55,191 nt of DNA, taken from the NCBI GenBank assembly GCA_024641305.1, contig JAHEDI010000022.1, positions 1 to 55,191 on the forward strand, written 5' to 3'. Made by a program: the position numbers and the translations under genes. The DNA is from a bacterium (lineage in GTDB: Bacteria > Actinomycetota > Acidimicrobiia > Spongiisociales > JAENVV01). The notes beneath the pieces are model-generated. The model was not told the origin of the DNA and did not search any database. It saw only the letters and a program-made list of their open reading frames with translations. This document shows positions 8,701 to 18,085 of this stretch, in pieces; the stretch's first letter is position 1, and each line of letters begins with the position of its first letter.

Positions 8701-8736
8701 GCGCAGATGGTAATTGACGAATTACGGCGGCGACGG

Positions 8737-9195
8737 TCAGCCGAGGGCAGATTTGAACCGCCGCAAAACATCGTCGCATCGTGTCCGGTCGTGACTGTGC
8801 GCAAGGTCGACGAACGTACCGTCTTTGAGCGTCACCCTGGTTGTGAAGTATGCATCTCCTTCGTCGTCATAGCCTTCCTTGACATAGACCTCGGCAATAT
8901 CGGCCACGGCGACATGGCGAGACTCTCTCCGAAGCGGACATCGACGATTGACATCCAGCCCACCACCGACCGCAGTCCTAACCTCCGTAACGGGCTGGCT
9001 GGCTGCGAACGTGAGCAAGCCGATGGTGGCAAACCAGAACAAGACCAACACGCCCGTCACAAGGACCCGAGAATCCGGGTCACCGAAGTCGTCTCGAATG
9101 GCCAGAGAGGTCATCAGCACCACAAACACCAGGACGATGAGCGCAAAACCCCACAGAGCGTACGCAACCCTATTGCGAAGGATCACGCTCTTCAC
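8737..9195 (-). CDS. Two-TM membrane protein of unknown function
   Basis: 152 aa from GTG 9195, preceded by GGGAAGG. Longer readings run into the neighbouring gene and are not supported. Two transmembrane helices (near residues 12-34 and 44-65) are followed by a soluble domain with VKEGYDDEGDAYFTTRVTLKDGTFVDL, which resembles a beta-rich PH-like fold, ending in DDVLRRFKSALG. It starts 38 bp after the NERD gene on the same strand. Function unknown. Confidence 0.6.
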   Translation of the reverse strand: MKSVILRNRVAYALWGFALIVLVFVVLMTSLAIRDDFGDPDSRVLVTGVLVLFWFATIGLLTFAASQPVTEVRTAVGGGLDVNRRCPLRRESRHVAVADIAEVYVKEGYDDEGDAYFTTRVTLKDGTFVDLAHSHDRTRCDDVLRRFKSALG

Positions 9196-9232
9196 CCTTC
9201 CCAATGGCGTCCAGCTTCGCGCCGGTCCGCTG

Positions 9233-10027
9233 TCAGCTAGCGGCTGGCGGAAATGCTTCTGATAGAAGCCCGGCGAGGCGCTGGCGATCATCGAAGCTGT
9301 AACTGCCTGGCCGCTCAAGGGCATAGCGCAACGTTCTCGGACTGTGGACGACGAAGGTGCCAGGCCCAAATGGCGGTCTGGTTTCAAAGGAGCCATCAAC
9401 GAAACAGAGCACGCCAGTAACCCGCACATCTGGCTCCGAAGGTAGAGCTTGAGCGATCATCGTCACCTGTCTCAGGATCCCTTCTCCCAGACGCGTTTGA
9501 TCTCGCCCGTTGACTCGAAGGTGACCCGCCGACCAGGTGATCTTCCCCTTGTAGCGTTTCGCATCGATGACGAATACGCCGCTCGGCACGACCAATATGT
9601 GGTCAATGTTTGCCTTCGAAGCAGGAACTGCGCGATCGTGAAGCACCCAGGCATGAGGAATTCGATCAAAGACCAGACCAAGACGTTCCTCGCCGACCGA
9701 TCCCTTAAGCCAGGCCGCAACGTGTTGCGGCTCTCCCGCTAACCACCGCAATATGTTGCCAATCCGCGGGTACTGAGTTGAGATGGTGTCGCCACCGTAG
9801 GGGCTACGCCGCTCGTACTCGGCTCGAGCAGATGCCCCGGCAATTCCCCGGTCAACCGCAGGACCGGCAAAGGGATCGGCAGCACCGCCTACGAGAGCTG
9901 GCGAATCCACGCAACCAACGCACGTTGCGGACTTCGCTGTACGATCCCACACAGCTTCCGAACCGGGACTCAGCACAGCTCCGCAAGGCCGACAGTTGGC
10001 CGAATAACGAAGGCGGATCGTACTCAC
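9233..10027 (-). CDS. NERD (nuclease-related) domain protein
   Basis: 264 aa from GTG 10027. The N-terminus has two CxxC pairs (Cys12/15 and Cys36/39), a probable zinc ribbon. Residues about 108-215 form a NERD domain: GSVGEERLG, then ANIDHILVVPSGVFVIDAKRYKG, which supplies the conserved Glu, Asp and AK residues of this restriction-endonuclease-like fold. NERD proteins are inferred nucleases of DNA processing, but few have been assayed. It heads a run of three same-strand genes (10027 to 8143). Confidence 0.8.
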   Translation of the reverse strand: MSTIRLRYSANCRPCGAVLSPGSEAVWDRTAKSATCVGCVDSPALVGGAADPFAGPAVDRGIAGASARAEYERRSPYGGDTISTQYPRIGNILRWLAGEPQHVAAWLKGSVGEERLGLVFDRIPHAWVLHDRAVPASKANIDHILVVPSGVFVIDAKRYKGKITWSAGHLRVNGRDQTRLGEGILRQVTMIAQALPSEPDVRVTGVLCFVDGSFETRPPFGPGTFVVHSPRTLRYALERPGSYSFDDRQRLAGLLSEAFPPAAS

Positions 10028-10050
10028 CCGCTAGCTATCGGCCGACAAGT

Positions 10051-11382
10051 TCAGTTGGTTGAGCCACCAGCAGGCGAAAACGAAGCCACGGACCCGGGGG
10101 CGACCAGGGACGGGAACTCATCTTCTAGACGTTGCAGAAGGATGTAGTCGTCGCCCCGGTCGATGGCAGCAAACACGAACGCCGAACTATCGGGGGCCCA
10201 CACACTCATGCTTCGGGCGTACTGCCCCCAGAAGATGAGATAACGGTTGAGGAAGGTGCCAGTTGGCACTGCCCGGAAATAGTCCTTCACGGTCCCGTCA
10301 TTCCACACTCGTAGGACCATTCCGGCGTCTTCGATTCCGAATACCAGAATCTTCCGACTGTCGGGACTCCATTGCCATGCGAACACCAAACCCACCCCGA
10401 GGGATATCTGTTCGCCAGAGGCGAGGTCTACGACGAACATGCCGGTTTCAGTTCCCGAGCGGCCAGCCGTATAGGCAATCTTCGTACCGTCCGTCGACAG
10501 CGAGAAACCGCTCATGCCGATGCCCTCGGCGAGGACGGTAACTTCGCCGGTAGCCACCTTGTGCATGACGAGCTCATCGCTAGTCGCCTGGGCAGCCAGA
10601 AATCCCCCGAGGCCGGCAGTCTGAATGATGACCGGCCGGATGTAGATGATCGAGTTCCCATCAGCAGTCCACTGAGGCGCCTCAAACGTGCCAGTCTCAG
10701 TATCGATCGGCGTGCGCTCCCCGCTCGCCACATCAACTAGCTCGATGATCGAACCGTTCAGGTGAGTGACGAGAGTTTTCCCGTCCGGCGACCATACAAA
10801 GTAGAACGAGCCCGCCGAGTGCATCTCAGTGACCTGCCCGTCGCCGAGATCGATTATGGCCAAGGCCGTTCCCTCCCCACCGGCACCGAGAACCCCCAAC
10901 GCCCCGCTATCCGGACGCCACTGAATGTAGAAAACCTGGAAAGGTGTGACGTACTCCGTGGACGATCCATCGGTGGCAGAGCTGACAATCACCGCCGCAG
11001 TTCCGTCGACCGTTACGCGCGACCAGGCAACCGACCGGCCGTCAGGGGACCAGGTTGGCTGGGTACCAACCTCTCCCTGAGAATCCCCCAGTGGCAGCAA
11101 TGCCAGATCAGACCCGATCACCGTCACAGACTGACGATGGTTGATAACCAGCCGGCCCGGCAACGACCCCAGTTCTGCGGTGGACAGCCCAAGGGGTGGT
11201 ATCTGGTCCCCTGCCACTCCAACAATGGTGGTGGTACTTGGGGGTAACACCTGGGGTTCCGGAGAAGGGCTCGACGTCGTCGTCGTCGGCCTCCCCGCCG
11301 TGCTGCACGCGGACAGGACCAGAAGTAGTCCGACGAATAGAGTCGCGCCTCGAATCAGGCGTGCCTTGAAGTGATCGATCAC
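10051..11382 (-). CDS. TolB/WD40-like beta-propeller lipoprotein
   Basis: 443 aa from GTG 11382, the only start that places a signal peptide at the N-terminus. The lipobox LVLSACS (Cys26) is followed by a Thr/Ser/Pro linker. The rest carries TolB-type propeller repeats: WSPDGRSVAW, WRPDSGALGV, WSPDGKTLV, WTADGNSIIY, LSTDGTKIAYTA, WSPDSRKILVF and WAPDSSAFVFA, seven blades in all. Such proteins sit on the outer membrane face and bind peptides or partner proteins. It is divergent from the PAS gene. Confidence 0.85.
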   Translation of the reverse strand: MIDHFKARLIRGATLFVGLLLVLSACSTAGRPTTTTSSPSPEPQVLPPSTTTIVGVAGDQIPPLGLSTAELGSLPGRLVINHRQSVTVIGSDLALLPLGDSQGEVGTQPTWSPDGRSVAWSRVTVDGTAAVIVSSATDGSSTEYVTPFQVFYIQWRPDSGALGVLGAGGEGTALAIIDLGDGQVTEMHSAGSFYFVWSPDGKTLVTHLNGSIIELVDVASGERTPIDTETGTFEAPQWTADGNSIIYIRPVIIQTAGLGGFLAAQATSDELVMHKVATGEVTVLAEGIGMSGFSLSTDGTKIAYTAGRSGTETGMFVVDLASGEQISLGVGLVFAWQWSPDSRKILVFGIEDAGMVLRVWNDGTVKDYFRAVPTGTFLNRYLIFWGQYARSMSVWAPDSSAFVFAAIDRGDDYILLQRLEDEFPSLVAPGSVASFSPAGGSTN

Positions 11383-11515
11383 CGGGCTGACTGTACCCGG
11401 CCCGCATAGCAATGCGCGGGTTGCCCCCGGCGGCCAACTCTCTGACAAGAAACACGACAATCCGCTGACGGTTCGTTCACTTCGGAGTACGCTTTGGCCA
11501 GGCGGGAGGCGAGGT

Positions 11516-11908
11516 ATGACGCAACCCATAGAACTGATATTGCTACGTCAGTGGTCGACCTATCAGGCGATACCTGTGTGGATTATCGATATCAACGGCG
11601 ACCTGCTCTTCTACAACGAAGCAGCCGAAGCCACCCTCGGACTTCGTTACGAAGAAGCCGGGGCGATTCATGCGAGTGAGATGGCCGATATCTTCCAGAC
11701 CACCGCGCTCGATGGTTCGGCAATCCCCAGCGAAAACCTTCCGATCGTCATCGCACTTCGAGATCGACACCCGGCCCATGGCGAGTTGCGCATCAAGGCG
11801 GGTGATGGGGTCGCCCGGCATCTCCATATCACGGCGTTTCCGGTGGAAGGCCTCAGCGATCGACATCTCGGGGCGGTAGCCATGTTCTGGGAAGAGCCCA
11901 TCCCGTGA
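11516..11908 (+). CDS. Single PAS-domain protein
   Basis: 130 aa, preceded by GGGAGGCGAGGT. Nearly the whole protein is one PAS domain: IPVWIIDINGDLLFYNEAAE, a central helix region, ARHLHITAFPVEG and GAVAMFWEE. There is no kinase or output domain, so it must signal through a partner. Its stop overlaps the GTG of the metallo-hydrolase gene by 4 bp (GTGA), so the two are translationally coupled; the hydrolase may be the output. Confidence 0.85.
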   Translation: MTQPIELILLRQWSTYQAIPVWIIDINGDLLFYNEAAEATLGLRYEEAGAIHASEMADIFQTTALDGSAIPSENLPIVIALRDRHPAHGELRIKAGDGVARHLHITAFPVEGLSDRHLGAVAMFWEEPIP

Positions 11909-12729
11909 GAATTCTCCTATCCGGGACACGGGGGTCTCTTGCTTCCTCCGGCCCTGATACCGTCGAATATGGCGGCGACACCGCTTCCATCCATGTCACG
12001 GCGGCCGATCGCCATATCGTTCTGGACGCCGGATCAGGGATCCGGCGTCTTAGCCAAGCCGTTGAGGGGCAGTCGCGAGTGGACGTCTTGCTCACGCATC
12101 TGCACATGGACCACATCCAGGGACTCGGGTTCTTTTCACCGATGTTCAATCCAGAAGTCGAGGTGCATATCTGGGGACCAGGGTCCGCGGAGTTCACCCT
12201 GGAGCAACTGCTGGGCCGGTATCTTTCTCCGCCGCTCTTCCCCGTCCATATTCGCGAACTCTCATCTGTGGTCCTGCACGACACCAACCCAGGGACGTTC
12301 GAACTTGGCCCGATCACCGTGTCGGCCGACTACGTCTGCCATCCAGGAGCAACCCTCGGGTACCGCCTTGAAATCGATGGCAAGTCGATGGCGTATCTAC
12401 CTGACCATGAGCCGGCGCTCGGCGTCGAACATTTTCCGGCCGACCCGGAATGGACGTCAGGGTACGACTTGATGGTCGACACCGACGTGCTCATCCACGA
12501 CGCCCAATACACCGACGACGAGTACGCCGAACGCCAGGGATGGGGCCACAGCACCTTTGACCAGGCACTCGATATCGCCGAGCTCTGCGGGGTAGGATCG
12601 CTCGTCACGTTCCACCACGACCCCGGTCACGACGACAAGATGCTCAATACCATTGCCGCCAACATGAGGTCACACCCGCTCCCATTCGAGCTGATTCCCG
12701 GACGGGCCGGCACCACTATCGAGGTCTAG
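11905..12729 (+). CDS. MBL-fold metallo-hydrolase
   Basis: 274 aa, GTG start overlapping the PAS stop. Metal motif THLHMDH (64-70) is intact, with further ligands in CHPGATLGY and VDTDVLIHDAQY and a final His in FHHDPGHDD. The layout is that of RNase Z/PhnP/class-II cyclic-nucleotide phosphodiesterase-like enzymes. Because the window holds three nucleotide-cyclase proteins, a cyclic-nucleotide phosphodiesterase role is attractive but unproven. The substrate cannot be fixed from sequence. Confidence 0.85.
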   Translation: MRILLSGTRGSLASSGPDTVEYGGDTASIHVTAADRHIVLDAGSGIRRLSQAVEGQSRVDVLLTHLHMDHIQGLGFFSPMFNPEVEVHIWGPGSAEFTLEQLLGRYLSPPLFPVHIRELSSVVLHDTNPGTFELGPITVSADYVCHPGATLGYRLEIDGKSMAYLPDHEPALGVEHFPADPEWTSGYDLMVDTDVLIHDAQYTDDEYAERQGWGHSTFDQALDIAELCGVGSLVTFHHDPGHDDKMLNTIAANMRSHPLPFELIPGRAGTTIEV

Positions 12730-12811
12730 AGACGACCGGGTTCACCACCTGCGGCGGCACGGCGGGCGGGCCCTCGGAGTGATAGCCGCAGCTGCCAAGG
12801 TGACCAACGCA

Positions 12812-12848
12812 AAGAAGGTGGCCCCAGGGGGAACGGGGCCACCTTCTT
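12812..12848. terminator. Bidirectional hairpin terminator
   Basis: AAGAAGGTGGCCCC (12812-12825) and its exact complement (12835-12848) form a perfect 14-bp stem with a 9-nt loop. It lies between the convergent metallo-hydrolase and LigA-like genes. The A-rich left and T-rich right ends of the stem allow termination in both directions. Confidence 0.85.
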
Positions 12849-12866
12849 ATTGCGGAAAGACCCCGT

Positions 12867-13280
12867 TTAGGAGGTCGTAGGTTTGACCGTGACCGCTACG
12901 TCTCGAATTCCGAGGCCGAGCAGGATGAAAATGACACCCATGCCCATTGCCATCGCCGCCACACCAAATGCCAAAACCGATGTGAACAATGATGCCTGCA
13001 AGAACGATGCATTCATAGCCGTAACGCGCAGTGGGTCTTCCCGGCCGAGTTCGGCGTAGTGCAAGCCGCCGGTCGCGTCCAGAGCGTGGTGGTCGATGAT
13101 CTTGGCCTGGCAATAGGCCGTGAACGGACCATTGACATCGTTCCCAGGCAAGCAAGCGTCCTCTGACGTCACGATGTTTTGCTCGCCCAGCGTGTTGCTA
13201 ACCACCAGGTAGGTGGCGGCTCCACCGACCAGGAGCAAGACGCCCAGGACGATGGCTCCAATTGCTGCAAGTCTTCTCAT
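12867..13280 (-). CDS. LigA-like small membrane protein
   Basis: 137 aa, with AGGAGAG before ATG 13280. One N-terminal transmembrane helix (about 5-27), an extracytoplasmic middle (NIVTSEDACLPG, VNGPFTAYCQAKIIDHHAL, GREDPLRVTAMNASFL), then hydrophobic segments at about 92-125. This pattern is a common actinobacterial family often mislabelled as aromatic ring-opening dioxygenase LigA; no enzymatic residues support that name. Two Cys in the outer loop could form a disulfide. Function unknown. Confidence 0.8.
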   Translation of the reverse strand: MRRLAAIGAIVLGVLLLVGGAATYLVVSNTLGEQNIVTSEDACLPGNDVNGPFTAYCQAKIIDHHALDATGGLHYAELGREDPLRVTAMNASFLQASLFTSVLAFGVAAMAMGMGVIFILLGLGIRDVAVTVKPTTS

Positions 13281-13408
13281 ATCTATTCTCTCCTGTTGAG
13301 GTCGATATTGAATCTAGACATCCTGACATCACAGCGAACCTGTCCGATTGGCCTTTGAGTCCTGCCGTAAGTCCTTCAGGGATCCAGACCCTTGTCTGAA
13401 CAAGCTAC

Positions 13409-14113
13409 TCACCGAAACGCACAAATGGGTCCAGCCCAGTATGCGGCAACAGTTGCGGTGTCGGATGAATCTGACAACAGCCCCCCGAATCCGGCACCAT
13501 CGACATCGGTGTTGAATTCGGTCCCGAGGGTGGACTCGAACATGGTGACATCCCAACTGGCTGTCAGGTCGGACACCGCCGAATCGAGACCGACTCCAGT
13601 CATGTCGGTCAAAGTCGAGCCCGGATTCAAGGACCATGCCATGAACTGGTCTCCGGCGAATTCGAGCTGGATACCGGACCATACGGCTATCGCTTCCTGA
13701 CCATTCGGGCATTCGGCATTGCCTGGATTGACGATGCCGACTTCACCAAGTGCGGTGTCAACAGCCGATACCACCGTACTCTGCGGAGTTCCGAATGGCA
13801 GCTGAGTTGTCGATCCCGTGTCGCCGTCTATCACCGTCAATCCGTCCGGCGCCAGGGCCAGAACTACGGTAGGTATGGCCAGTGTGGTGGTCGTCGGAGG
13901 TATGGTCGTCGAAGGTACGGTCGTGGATGGCCCTTCTGAAGTTGTGCTGACCACGACGGTGGTTGACGTAGTCGACGGAGTCGTGGTTGGGGATGCCAGG
14001 GGCTGTTCCCCTTGGCCGCAGGCGCTGACCAGTAGAATCGTCCCAAGGAGAACCATTATGAGTCCGACGAACGTTGGACGCCGAAATCGGGCACTATGAC
14101 GGAGAGAGTTCAT
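13409..14113 (-). CDS. Thr-rich lipoprotein of unknown function
   Basis: 234 aa from ATG 14113 (GAAGGA about 10 bp upstream); the longer frame to 14233 is not supported. A basic N-terminus, a hydrophobic core and lipobox LVSAC (Cys32) give a lipoprotein signal. Residues about 36-90 are a Thr/Ser/Pro linker. The C-terminal globular part has two Cys (NAECPNGQ and GPICAFR) that may pair. The domain order resembles the lipoprotein at 223-954, but the globular parts are not obviously related. Confidence 0.75.
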   Translation of the reverse strand: MNSLRHSARFRRPTFVGLIMVLLGTILLVSACGQGEQPLASPTTTPSTTSTTVVVSTTSEGPSTTVPSTTIPPTTTTLAIPTVVLALAPDGLTVIDGDTGSTTQLPFGTPQSTVVSAVDTALGEVGIVNPGNAECPNGQEAIAVWSGIQLEFAGDQFMAWSLNPGSTLTDMTGVGLDSAVSDLTASWDVTMFESTLGTEFNTDVDGAGFGGLLSDSSDTATVAAYWAGPICAFR

Positions 14114-14204
14114 GGATCGAATCCTTCGAAGGCGGCGTGAACACCGGTGAGCTGAGCAGCGAAGAGTACCCGGCTCGCTACCGTATCTGACAGCCGAGCG
14201 GAAC

Positions 14205-14636
14205 TCAGCCGATTCGTCGACCCGAGATTTCATTCGGGACGATGCGAACCCAGTTGTTCCTGGCCACGGCGTCTGCCCATGGGCGGAGACCGAGGGTTTT
14301 CATTTCGCCTATTGCTTCGGGGTCTTCCACGTCCTGAGCAGTACCGCTGACGATCACGCTCCAACCGGTCTGGCTTTCCAGGTCCCAGCCATCGATCTCA
14401 AATCCGACCGAAGCAGCATTGCGTGCCGCGTCGAGCTTCTCGCCTGTGGTCGTTCGAAACACGACGTTCCCGCGGTGCATCCGATAATTGATCGGCATGA
14501 TCAACGGTTCTCCACCTGAAACGAATGCGATGCGACCAATCTGTTCTCGTTCAAGGAGGCGCCGACACTCCACCAGATCGAGTACCTCCAGTCCACCGTG
14601 ATCGGTGCCGCTGCTGCCGGGTGCTGAATACGTCAT
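14205..14636 (-). CDS. Pyridoxamine-5-phosphate-oxidase-like flavin protein
   Basis: 143 aa. The split-barrel flavin fold is visible: LLEREQIGRIAFVSGGEPLIMPINYRM, then GNVVFRTTTGEKLDAARNAASVGFEIDG and GWSVIVSGTAQDVED. This matches small actinobacterial FMN/F420-type oxidoreductases (Rv1155/nitroimidazole-resistance group). Its ATG overlaps the stop of the cyclase-ATPase gene by 4 bp (ATGA), so it is the second gene of that operon. Confidence 0.87.
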   Translation of the reverse strand: MTYSAPGSSGTDHGGLEVLDLVECRRLLEREQIGRIAFVSGGEPLIMPINYRMHRGNVVFRTTTGEKLDAARNAASVGFEIDGWDLESQTGWSVIVSGTAQDVEDPEAIGEMKTLGLRPWADAVARNNWVRIVPNEISGRRIG

Positions 14637-17260
14637 GACTCTCTCCCTGTGTATCGGTTCAATCCTATAGAAGTCTCTCTGCTTCGAGCCAGTTCAATGG
14701 CCTGGTCGAGCGAGAGCTTCGCCCCGCGGGCCATGAGCTCCTTGGTGGCGGTTTCGCCGAGGATCTCAACGAGACGAGACCTGGCATCTTGGATATCCAT
14801 GTTCATCGGCGTCCATCCACCGCCCATACGATCTCGCGCTTCGGCGGCGGCGCCAGCGAGTAGCCCACCAGTCTCGGTGTTTCCTTGAGCGACGATGGCG
14901 GTTGCCACCCATTCCATCGCCCAGGCGGCCACGAACCGATCCCCGGCCCGATCGGCCAGGTCGATACTGTGTTGGGCCACCCGCCGCGCCTCATCAAAGT
15001 CCCCATTGAGCACCGATGCCGACGCGATGGCCAGATTCAGTGAACCAGCCATGACGAACTGTTCCATGTCCTCATAGATGGCCAACGCCTCACGCATTTG
15101 CTTGAGTCCTGGCTCGATGCCTTCCGCGAACATAAGGTGGAGCGCCTCTGCGGATAGGAGATCGGCCAATCCGAGTTGATCGTTGACCTGCATATAGAGG
15201 ATGCGAGCGGATTCGAGAGCTGCGTTTCCTTCATCGAACATCCGAAGGTTCCCGAGAGAGGAGCCGAGGCCAAAGTAGGCATGCGCTTCCAGGTGCGGGT
15301 CGCCCACTGCGACGGCTGTTTGAACTGCCGTTCGGTAATCGTCGACCGCCTGGGAGAACTCCCCCCGCCAGTATGCGATGGCTCCGCGAGCCATCAGCGC
15401 CTTGACGAGCGGGCCTGAGGGGGTATCGGAATCGGGCAATGCAAATAGTCGGTCAAGCCACAGGGCCGCCTCACCCAATCTTCCTACCCCCCGGTAGTAA
15501 CGCCAGATACTCCCGATGATGTCGAATCCACGCTCGAAGTCGCCTGAGGTGAGCAGCCTTCCCAGCGTGCTTTGAAAATTTTCGTGATCATCACTGAGGG
15601 CGGCCAGCCGCCGTGCCGCGTGCCTTCCAACAAGATCGTCGGCCGAAGACCGGGCCAGATTCACAAAGAAGCTTGAGTGATGAGCTTCAGCTCCGGTGGT
15701 TTCTTCTCGTTCGGCCAGCTGAAGCGCCGAGAATTGTCGAACGCTGTCGAGAACGTCGAACCGTTTACCGGAGCTTGCGGTTTCAGACAGCACGAGACTG
15801 CGATCAACCAGCTCGGCCAGGTCGTCGACAACGTCGCGCCCTGATACCTCCTCGATGGCCGCGAAGGTGCCCCCGCCTCGAAACACCGCAAAAGAGCGCA
15901 GCACGGATTGCTGGCTTGGGGATAGCAGGTCATAGCTCCACGCAATAGCGTCGTTCAGTGATCGGTGACGCTGTGGGGCGTCAGAGGCCCGCGACGCAAG
16001 TAGAGAGGAATCGCGTTGGAGGCGCTCCAGGATCTGGGCCGGGGTCAACACGTTGACCCGGGCGGCGGCCAATTCGACGGCGAGCGGGAGTCCCCCGAGT
16101 AGAGAAACGAGTTCGGTAACATCTTCGAGGTGGTCATCTAACGAGAACCCAGGGTCAGCACCGCTCGCTCGGTTGGCAAACAATTCAACCGCCGGCGATC
16201 TGTCCCCGAAACCGTCGCCTCGATCGACCATCAACGGCGCTAGCCGGAACACACTCTCGCCAGAGATCCGCAGTGGAACCTGACTGGTGACGAGAATCTT
16301 CAAGGCCGGATGAGCGCTGAGAAGCTCTCCGATCGACGGAACCGCTTCGATCAAATGCTCCATATTGTCGAGTATCAACAAACGAGCTTCCGGGCCAAGC
16401 GCCCTAGCCATCTCGACCGCCCTGACTTCGTCAAGGCCCAGTTCGGCAGCGATACCGCTCAATACCAGAGCCGGATCCGTAACCGGAGCGAGCGGTATGA
16501 AGAACACGCCCGCCTCGAAATCGGCCAGCGCTTCGCCGGCCACCTCTATGGCGAGGCGGGTCTTTCCAACCCCACCGGGTCCGGTCAGCGTGACAAGACG
16601 ATGACTGCGAATCGACTCAAGCAGTTGACCGGTTGCCTCCTCCCTGCCGATGAGGCGAGAAGCAACGGTTGGCAAGTTGTTGGGACGCGCGTCGATCGTG
16701 CGTAGCGGTGGGAACGAATCGGGGAGGCCTGGAACGATCAGCTGATACAAGTGTTCTGGTCGTTCGAGGTCTTTGAGGCGGTGGGTGCCAAGGTCGATGT
16801 ATTCGGCGTCAAACGCCAGAACCTTGGTGGCTTCGGAAACGACCACCTGGCCACCATGGCCGGCCGCTGAAATCCGGGCAGCCCGGTGCACGTCCAGGCC
16901 GCCGTAGTTGGCACCGCCCAACTCACCCATCCCACTGTGCAATCCGATCCGGACCTTGATGGTGCCGCCATCGGGCCAATCGGCCTCCGCCAATCGCTGG
17001 TCAACCGCGATCGCCGCCCCGATGGCGTCCGGCGCAGTCGTGAACACCGCAAAGAACGAGTCACCTTCGGTGCCAAGTTCGATCCCGTGATAATCCTCGA
17101 GCGCCGATCGCACGATGACGCTGTGCCGGTCGAGCACCTCTCGAAACTCGTGGCCGAGCCGTTGGAGAGTTTTGGTGGAACCCTCGATGTCACTGAAGAA
17201 GAACGTGACCGTTCCCGTGGGAAGACCGCTCACGATCCCGGTCGCGAGATCATCAAACAC
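14633..17260 (-). CDS. Nucleotide cyclase - STAND ATPase - TPR protein (copy 1)
   Basis: 875 aa from GTG 17260. A class III cyclase domain is at about 16-180: metal Asp24 (FFFSDIEGST) and Asp67 (TEGDSFF) are present, but the Lys that contacts adenine is Gly63 and the conserved Asn is His125 (LDVHRAARI), while Arg129 is kept. Then a STAND/AAA ATPase with P-loop GPGGVGKT (227-234), Walker B LLILDN (294-299) and GLPLAVELAAARV, followed by TPR-like helices to the C-terminus. Such proteins act as signal-dependent switches. Altered residues make cyclase activity or base choice uncertain. It is translationally coupled to the flavin protein downstream. Confidence 0.88.
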   Translation of the reverse strand: MFDDLATGIVSGLPTGTVTFFFSDIEGSTKTLQRLGHEFREVLDRHSVIVRSALEDYHGIELGTEGDSFFAVFTTAPDAIGAAIAVDQRLAEADWPDGGTIKVRIGLHSGMGELGGANYGGLDVHRAARISAAGHGGQVVVSEATKVLAFDAEYIDLGTHRLKDLERPEHLYQLIVPGLPDSFPPLRTIDARPNNLPTVASRLIGREEATGQLLESIRSHRLVTLTGPGGVGKTRLAIEVAGEALADFEAGVFFIPLAPVTDPALVLSGIAAELGLDEVRAVEMARALGPEARLLILDNMEHLIEAVPSIGELLSAHPALKILVTSQVPLRISGESVFRLAPLMVDRGDGFGDRSPAVELFANRASGADPGFSLDDHLEDVTELVSLLGGLPLAVELAAARVNVLTPAQILERLQRDSSLLASRASDAPQRHRSLNDAIAWSYDLLSPSQQSVLRSFAVFRGGGTFAAIEEVSGRDVVDDLAELVDRSLVLSETASSGKRFDVLDSVRQFSALQLAEREETTGAEAHHSSFFVNLARSSADDLVGRHAARRLAALSDDHENFQSTLGRLLTSGDFERGFDIIGSIWRYYRGVGRLGEAALWLDRLFALPDSDTPSGPLVKALMARGAIAYWRGEFSQAVDDYRTAVQTAVAVGDPHLEAHAYFGLGSSLGNLRMFDEGNAALESARILYMQVNDQLGLADLLSAEALHLMFAEGIEPGLKQMREALAIYEDMEQFVMAGSLNLAIASASVLNGDFDEARRVAQHSIDLADRAGDRFVAAWAMEWVATAIVAQGNTETGGLLAGAAAEARDRMGGGWTPMNMDIQDARSRLVEILGETATKELMARGAKLSLDQAIELARSRETSIGLNRYTGRES

Positions 17261-17376
17261 ACCGACAAACCAGACCCTCCTTCAGACAGACCACGCACAG
17301 GTTACGCCCAACAGCAGACCTCGTGCGGGCGTGGACTGTTGGCATGAGCGTGCTGACTCGTCGTAGGCACCACTTC

Positions 17377-17393
17377 CCGACTTTCGACTCTGG
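17377..17393 (+). promoter_or_regulatory. DosR-like palindrome upstream of 4-TM protein
   Basis: CCGACTTTCGACTCTGG, 80 bp before ATG 17473. The right half and spacer match the sites at 55116 and 28171 almost base for base; the first two G of the left arm are C here. The position suits an activator of the NarL/DosR type. Confidence 0.4.
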
Positions 17394-17472
17394 CACCGTC
17401 CGATCAGAAACGGTGGAATGAGCGAACGGGGCATGGCCGCGCTCTCGGCGCATCCACGGAATGGAGGCGACA

Positions 17473-17946
17473 ATGACCACCACTGAGATCCGACGCCCAA
17501 CCGACATCAAGCCACCTCCGCCGGTTGCAGCACGGCGGTTTGGCTACGCCGTTGCCATAGCCGTGAACTTCGGGTTGATAGCGGTCGTAAACAACATCCT
17601 GGAGTGGGACATCGCGCCATTCCTGACATCGGACTTCTCCCGGCTGGTCGGCTTCATCAGCATATCCCTCGGTTTGACGATCGCCGCCAACGTCGTGTAT
17701 CTGGCGTACGATCCAGCTTGGTTCAAGTCGCTGACCCAGATCGGCCTGCTCGTGGTGAGCCTCGCCGTGACCATCAGGGTGTATCAGGTGTTTCCGTTCG
17801 ACTTCTCTTCTTATGACTTCGACTGGTCGACGATGACCCGATGGATCCTGATCATCGCCATGGCCGGGACCTGTATCGGTATGCTCACCGAAGCGGCCAA
17901 GGTCCTCCGAGTCATGATCAATGTTGGGCGGTCGACGTCTTTCTGA
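17473..17946 (+). CDS. Four-TM membrane protein of unknown function
   Basis: 157 aa. ATG 17473 is chosen because GGAGG sits 5 bases upstream; ATG 17461 lacks a site. After a Pro-rich cytoplasmic N-terminus there are four transmembrane helices (near 23-45, 56-78, 85-105 and 120-142), with NNILEWDIAPFLTSDFS in the first loop. I recognise no family. A DosR-like box lies 80 bp upstream, which would place it with hypoxia-responsive membrane proteins if real. Confidence 0.75.
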   Translation: MTTTEIRRPTDIKPPPPVAARRFGYAVAIAVNFGLIAVVNNILEWDIAPFLTSDFSRLVGFISISLGLTIAANVVYLAYDPAWFKSLTQIGLLVVSLAVTIRVYQVFPFDFSSYDFDWSTMTRWILIIAMAGTCIGMLTEAAKVLRVMINVGRSTSF

Positions 17947-18085
17947 CAATCCCCCACGCACGGTATCCGACGCCTCCCCGACGGTCTTTGCAAATCACGC
18001 GAGGCACGGGTACGGGTCGGCATTCAACCGCAGTTCTCAGAAAGTCGCTTCCGCATGCCTCACCCACTCGGTGGGTCACCGGCCG

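Noticed and set aside
12867-13280. Aromatic ring-opening dioxygenase LigA
   Set aside because: The label is common for this membrane family, but there are no dioxygenase residues, so it was not used as function.
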